DNA from: Gemmatimonadota bacterium
GTDB lineage: Bacteria > Gemmatimonadota > Gemmatimonadetes > Palauibacterales > Palauibacteraceae
Direction of reading: 5' to 3'
Assembly (NCBI GenBank): GCA_021295785.1
Contig: JAGWBR010000015.1
Span: 62,001 to 126,000, forward strand
DNA length: 64,000 nt
Translations under genes and position numbers: made by a program
Notes under the pieces: generated by a model
What the model was told of the DNA's origin: nothing
Database searches by the model: none
Seen by the model: only the letters and a program-made list of their open reading frames with translations
Part shown: positions 59,463-64,000 of the stretch, one piece after another
How positions within the stretch are numbered: the first letter of the stretch is position 1
Layout of the letters: each line of letters starts with the position of its first letter

Positions 59463-59876
59463 TCAGAAGTTCAGGCCGCCGGCCCGGGCGCCTTCCGCGA
59501 AGGCCCGCACCCGACCGTGGTATGGATATCCGCCACGATCGAAAACAACCTGAGTGATGCCGTTTCCGCTTGCCTGTTCGGCCAGACGGATGCCGGCCCT
59601 GTAGGCTCGGCCTGTCTTGCCGGTCCTGCCTGTAACCTCGCCGTCCCCGGCGTCCTCAGAGTCCGCCTGGTCCGCCGAAGCCTGTGGGATTTCCGGGCTG
59701 AGTGTCGATATCCCGGCCAGTGTGGTGCCGCTTTCGTCGTCAATCAGCTGGCCCTCGATGTTCCGAAGGCTGCGAAACACCGCGAGCCTGGGGCGCTCTG
59801 CCGTCCCACGGATCCGCCCGCGGATTCTGGCCCGCCGCCGTGCTCGCAATTTTCCTCGCTGCCGCCCTTTATTCAT
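59463..59876 (-). CDS. rplR: 50S ribosomal protein L18 with an acidic insertion
   Basis: RIRGRIRGTAERPRLAVFRSLRNIEGQLIDDESGTTLA; VVFDRGGYPYHGRVRAFAEGARAGGLNF. Confidence 0.95.
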   Translation of the reverse strand: MNKGRQRGKLRARRRARIRGRIRGTAERPRLAVFRSLRNIEGQLIDDESGTTLAGISTLSPEIPQASADQADSEDAGDGEVTGRTGKTGRAYRAGIRLAEQASGNGITQVVFDRGGYPYHGRVRAFAEGARAGGLNF

Positions 59877-59946
59877 CGCCTCGTTCGGTTTCTGATTTGC
59901 CTGGTTCCATTTCTTGTTGGGGATCCGGTCAGCCGGCCCCTCGTGC

Positions 59947-60498
59947 CTAACCGCCAGCGGCCTTGCCGGCCTTGCGCCTTACCTGTTCGCCCTCGTAGCG
60001 GATACCCTTGCCCTTGTAAGGCTCGGGCGGGCGAACCTGACGGATTTGCGCCGCCACGCGCCCCACCAGCTCCTTGTCGATCCCCGCCACGGTGATCTTC
60101 CTCTGCGAAACCGCCTTGAGCTCAATCCCCGGGGGCGGATCCACGTTCACCGTGTGGCTGAATCCCACGTTCAGGACCAGGGCGGCACCCGACTGATCGG
60201 CACGGTACCCCACGCCCTCAATCTCCAGGTTCTTCGAGAATCCCTCCGAGACGCCGAGTACCATGTTGTTGACCAGCGACCGGGTCAGTCCGTGCAGGGC
60301 ACGGTGTTTCACCTGGTCCGAGGGCCTGGCAACTCGCACGGTGGTCCCCTCGGACGCAGTATCGACAGTCACTGTCATTGCGGGATCAAAAGACTGCTGC
60401 AACTCGCCTTTCGGACCCTTGACGGCAACGCAAACCCCGTCGACGGTGACTTCAACGCCCTTCGGCAACTGTATCGGCTGCCGCCCCACTCTTGACAT
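59947..60498 (-). CDS. rplF: 50S ribosomal protein L6
   Basis: [58 protein letters not shown]. Confidence 0.97.
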   Translation of the reverse strand: MSRVGRQPIQLPKGVEVTVDGVCVAVKGPKGELQQSFDPAMTVTVDTASEGTTVRVARPSDQVKHRALHGLTRSLVNNMVLGVSEGFSKNLEIEGVGYRADQSGAALVLNVGFSHTVNVDPPPGIELKAVSQRKITVAGIDKELVGRVAAQIRQVRPPEPYKGKGIRYEGEQVRRKAGKAAGG

Positions 60499-60531
60499 TC
60501 GGCTCCTTCTCTCTCCCCGCGGCTGCCTGTC

Positions 60532-60930
60532 CTAGTAGACCTTCGCAATGATCTCGCCGCCGACGCCCGCACGACGGGCGTCGCGGTCGGTCATCAGCCC
60601 GCGCGAGGTGGACATGATCGCGATGCCCATGCCCGCCCGCACTTTCGGCACGGCCCGCGTGCCCAGGTACTTCCGCAGACCGGGCTTGGAGACGCGGTCA
60701 ATCCCGCGGATCACCGGCCGCTCGTCCGAGGTGTACTTCAAATACAGGCGCAGCCGCCCGTGTCGTCCGTCTTCCAGCACCTTGAACCCGTGAACGAAGT
60801 AGTTCTCGGTAAGGATCCTGGCGATTTCGATCTTGATGCCGGACAGAGGGATGTCCACCCTCTTGTGCCCGGCCCTGCCGGCATTGCGGATGCGGGTCAG
60901 CATGTCCGCAATTGGGTCGGTCATGGTCAT
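60532..60930 (-). CDS. rpsH: 30S ribosomal protein S8
   Basis: [71 protein letters not shown]. Confidence 0.97.
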   Translation of the reverse strand: MTMTDPIADMLTRIRNAGRAGHKRVDIPLSGIKIEIARILTENYFVHGFKVLEDGRHGRLRLYLKYTSDERPVIRGIDRVSKPGLRKYLGTRAVPKVRAGMGIAIMSTSRGLMTDRDARRAGVGGEIIAKVY

Positions 60931-60931
60931 G

Positions 60932-61117
60932 CTACCAACTCGCCTTGCGCACGCCCGGAATTTCGCCGCGCAGCGCCTGCTGCCTGAAGCAGATCCGGCA
61001 CAGCCCGAAGTGGCGCATGTATGCCCTGGGCCGGCCGCACCGCTGACACCGCCTGACGGTCCGGGACGAAAACTTAGGTTTCCGCGCGGCTTTCTCGACC
61101 AATGATTTCTTTGCCAT
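60932..61117 (-). CDS. rpsZ: 30S ribosomal protein S14, zinc-binding type
   Basis: [61 protein letters not shown]. Confidence 0.96.
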   Translation of the reverse strand: MAKKSLVEKAARKPKFSSRTVRRCQRCGRPRAYMRHFGLCRICFRQQALRGEIPGVRKASW

Positions 61118-61137
61118 GAATTACAGTTTCTCGGTTG

Positions 61138-61743
61138 TCAGGCCACTACCGCGGGCTGTCCGCGGAACGGCATTCCCATCTCCCGCAGCAACATGAATGC
61201 AGCGTCGTCGCGGTCGGTGCTGGTTACAAACGTGATATTCATACCGTGAATTCTGACGATGGCGTCGTAGTCCACCTCAGGAAACACCATCTGCTCCCTG
61301 ATGCCGGCGGTGTAGTTGCCCCGGCCGTCAAACGCACGGCTGCTGAACCCGCGGAAGTCCCTGATCCGGGGCGTGGCAACGCTCACGAACCGGTCCAGGA
61401 ACTCGTACATCCTCGCCCCCCGCAGCGTCACCATTACGCCAATCGGCATCCCCTCGCGAAGGCTGAAGTTCGAGATCGACTTCCGGGCGCGGGTAATCAC
61501 TGGGCGCTGGCCGCTGATCACCGCCAGCTCGTCCCTGACCGACTGGAGCAGTTTGGGGTTGTCCTTCCCGTCGCCCAGCCCCGCGTTCAGGACAATCTTC
61601 TCCAGTTTCGGTGCCTGATGCGGGTTGGGAAGGTCAAGTTCCGCCGCCAGCTTGGGGCGCACGTTTTCTTCGTAGTGGACCCGCAGCCGCGGCCGGTTGC
61701 CCTGGCGCGCGGTGCCGTTCTGTTTGCCGTTGCTCTCGCTCAT
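61138..61743 (-). CDS. rplE: 50S ribosomal protein L5
   Basis: [67 protein letters not shown]. Start at internal ATG 61743. Confidence 0.95.
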   Translation of the reverse strand: MSESNGKQNGTARQGNRPRLRVHYEENVRPKLAAELDLPNPHQAPKLEKIVLNAGLGDGKDNPKLLQSVRDELAVISGQRPVITRARKSISNFSLREGMPIGVMVTLRGARMYEFLDRFVSVATPRIRDFRGFSSRAFDGRGNYTAGIREQMVFPEVDYDAIVRIHGMNITFVTSTDRDDAAFMLLREMGMPFRGQPAVVA

Positions 61744-61778
61744 TCCCCGATCCCGACTAATTTCAACCAACTAATTCG

Positions 61779-62099
61779 CTAGCTGGACGCTACCAGCGCA
61801 CCGCACTTGCGACACAGCCGCTCGACCGTGCCGTCAAGGTCGCGCTTGCGGCGGACCCGCCTGGGTGCGTCGCACTTGGGGCAAACCAACATCACGTTGG
61901 AGGCCTGGATGGGGGCTTCGATCGACACGATGCCGCCCTCCGGGTTCTCGCGGGTTGGTGCCTTGTGGTGCTTGCGGACGTTGACGTCCTTGACCACCAC
62001 CTGCCGCCTGCCCGGGACCGACCGGATAACCGGCCCTCGCGCTCCCTTGTAGTTGCCCGACACCACCTGGACGGTGTCACCTGTTCTCAAATTCTTCAT
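61779..62099 (-). CDS. rplX: 50S ribosomal protein L24
   Basis: MKNLRTGDTVQVVSGNYKGARGPVIRSVPGRRQVVVKDVNVRKHHKAP; CPKC...CRKCG tail. Confidence 0.96.
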   Translation of the reverse strand: MKNLRTGDTVQVVSGNYKGARGPVIRSVPGRRQVVVKDVNVRKHHKAPTRENPEGGIVSIEAPIQASNVMLVCPKCDAPRRVRRKRDLDGTVERLCRKCGALVASS

Positions 62100-62138
62100 C
62101 TTCGCATTCTTAATGCCCGACGCTCCCCGCGACGCTCG

Positions 62139-62507
62139 CTAGATCACTTCGGGAGCCAGCGACACGATCTTCATGAACCGTTTCTGGCGCAGTTCCCGTG
62201 CCACGGGGCCGAAGATCCGCGTGGCCGTCGGTTCACCCGTCTCGTTCACGATAACCGCGGCGTTCTCGTCGAAACGGATGTAGCTGCCGTCGCGCCGACG
62301 CTTCTCTTTGGCGGTGCGCACGACAACTGCCCTGACCACCTCGCCCTTCCGGACGTTGCCCCCCGGAATGGCATCCTTAACGGTGGCAACGATAACGTCG
62401 CCCACCCGGGCATACCGCCTCCGCGAACCGCCGAGCACCCGGATGCACAGAGCCTTCCTGGCACCCGAGTTGTCGGCAATCCGCACAATGGACTCCTGCT
62501 GAATCAT
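62139..62507 (-). CDS. rplN: 50S ribosomal protein L14
   Basis: [50 protein letters not shown]. Confidence 0.97.
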   Translation of the reverse strand: MIQQESIVRIADNSGARKALCIRVLGGSRRRYARVGDVIVATVKDAIPGGNVRKGEVVRAVVVRTAKEKRRRDGSYIRFDENAAVIVNETGEPTATRIFGPVARELRQKRFMKIVSLAPEVI

Positions 62508-62531
62508 TTGCCCGAATCCACTTCGTCAAAG

Positions 62532-62801
62532 TTACTGTTCCGGCCGCTCGACGAGATTGAGCACGCGCCATCGTTTGAGTTTCGACAGCGGCCTCGTTTC
62601 CTCGATGCGGACCACGTCGCCCACCTGGAACTGGTTCCCTTCGTCGTGGGCGTGGTACCTCTTGTTCCTGCTCACCTGCTTGCCGTACAGAGGGTGTGCC
62701 AAGTTCCGCTCGACCGACACGACAACCGTCTTGTTGCCCCGGTCGCTGACGACTGTGCCCTGACGAACTTTCCGGCGGCCCTTATCCAATTTCGCTCTCA
62801 C
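62532..62801 (-). CDS. rpsQ: 30S ribosomal protein S17
   Basis: [47 protein letters not shown]. Confidence 0.96.
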   Translation of the reverse strand: MRAKLDKGRRKVRQGTVVSDRGNKTVVVSVERNLAHPLYGKQVSRNKRYHAHDEGNQFQVGDVVRIEETRPLSKLKRWRVLNLVERPEQ

Positions 62802-63006
62802 CCGAGGCCCGCTTCCCGGCGGCCTTCTCGTTCAAGATCGTCTTGATGCGCGCGACCTGGCGGCGAAGATCTCGGGTTTCGGAGGGGTTCTCCAGCTCTT
62901 CCACGGCGGCCCGGTACCTCAGCCTTGCCCGCTCCGCCTGGATCGACTGAAGCTCCTCGTTCAGTTCGTCGTCCGTCATCTCTCGCATTTCCACGGTGCT
63001 CAGCAT
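62782..63006 (-). CDS. rpmC: 50S ribosomal protein L29
   Basis: [53 protein letters not shown]. Confidence 0.95.
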   Translation of the reverse strand: MLSTVEMREMTDDELNEELQSIQAERARLRYRAAVEELENPSETRDLRRQVARIKTILNEKAAGKRASGESEIG

Positions 63007-63010
63007 GGCC

Positions 63011-63421
63011 TCAGTCCTCCCGGGTCAAAAACCGTGTCTTCACGGGCAGCTTGGCGGAGGCGAGCTGCATGGCGCGCCTGGCCAGGTCGACATGGACGCC
63101 TTCGAGCTCGAACATCACCCGTCCGGGCTTGACCGGGGCCACCCATTGTTCGGGGTTTCCCTTCCCCTTGCCCATTCTGGTCTCGGCGGGCTTCTGCGTG
63201 AGTGGCTTGTCGGGGAAAATCCTGATCCAGACCTTCCCGCCGCGCTTGATGTGCCGGGTCATGGCAACACGAGCGGCCTCGATTTGCCGGTTCGTGATCC
63301 AGCCCGCCTCCACCGCCTGCAGGGCATAGTCGCCGAAAGACACACGATTGCCGCGGCGCGCTTTCCCGCGCATGCGGCCCTTCTGGATCTTCCGGTACCT
63401 GGTGCGTTTGGGTTGCAGCAT
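63011..63421 (-). CDS. rplP: 50S ribosomal protein L16
   Basis: [75 protein letters not shown]. Confidence 0.97.
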   Translation of the reverse strand: MLQPKRTRYRKIQKGRMRGKARRGNRVSFGDYALQAVEAGWITNRQIEAARVAMTRHIKRGGKVWIRIFPDKPLTQKPAETRMGKGKGNPEQWVAPVKPGRVMFELEGVHVDLARRAMQLASAKLPVKTRFLTRED

Positions 63422-63427
63422 GGTCGT

Positions 63428-64000
<573 letters not shown>

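Overview
GC-rich bacterial chromosomal window, densely coding and almost entirely on the minus strand. The content is core housekeeping: a men edge (menD/menF), hemL-rimO-lolA-ftsK, accC-accB-efp-pepP-aroQ, a Tol-Pal/Tat/LptD envelope block, hemA, ssb, tsaB/tsaE/rimI, uvrB, relA/spoT, radC, secA-nadD-bamD, nucleotide-sugar genes, hemB/hemD, and the rpoA...rpsC end of the ribosomal protein (spc/alpha) cluster. The lineage looks Gemmatimonadota-like from gene content; this is inference only. I see no CRISPR, prophage, transposase, tRNA or rRNA, and no convincing new multi-gene defence or mobile system. The most unusual points are: (1) an uninterrupted Lnt-TonB-dependent receptor ORF with an internal signal peptide; (2) a second ORF of the same logic, a GT2 glycosyltransferase fused to a TPR lipoprotein; (3) a tonB/tolA gene split by a +1 shift at a CCC-C run, followed by tolB, whose signal peptide implies a CTG start; (4) a plus-strand island encoding two paralogous secreted proteins and a His-rich protein with an EF-hand-like loop; (5) a probable remnant of a DUF4143-type AAA ATPase; (6) lineage-type insertions in SecA, FtsK, LptD, RpoA and L18. 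Products were assigned by reading the translations; no database search was run.
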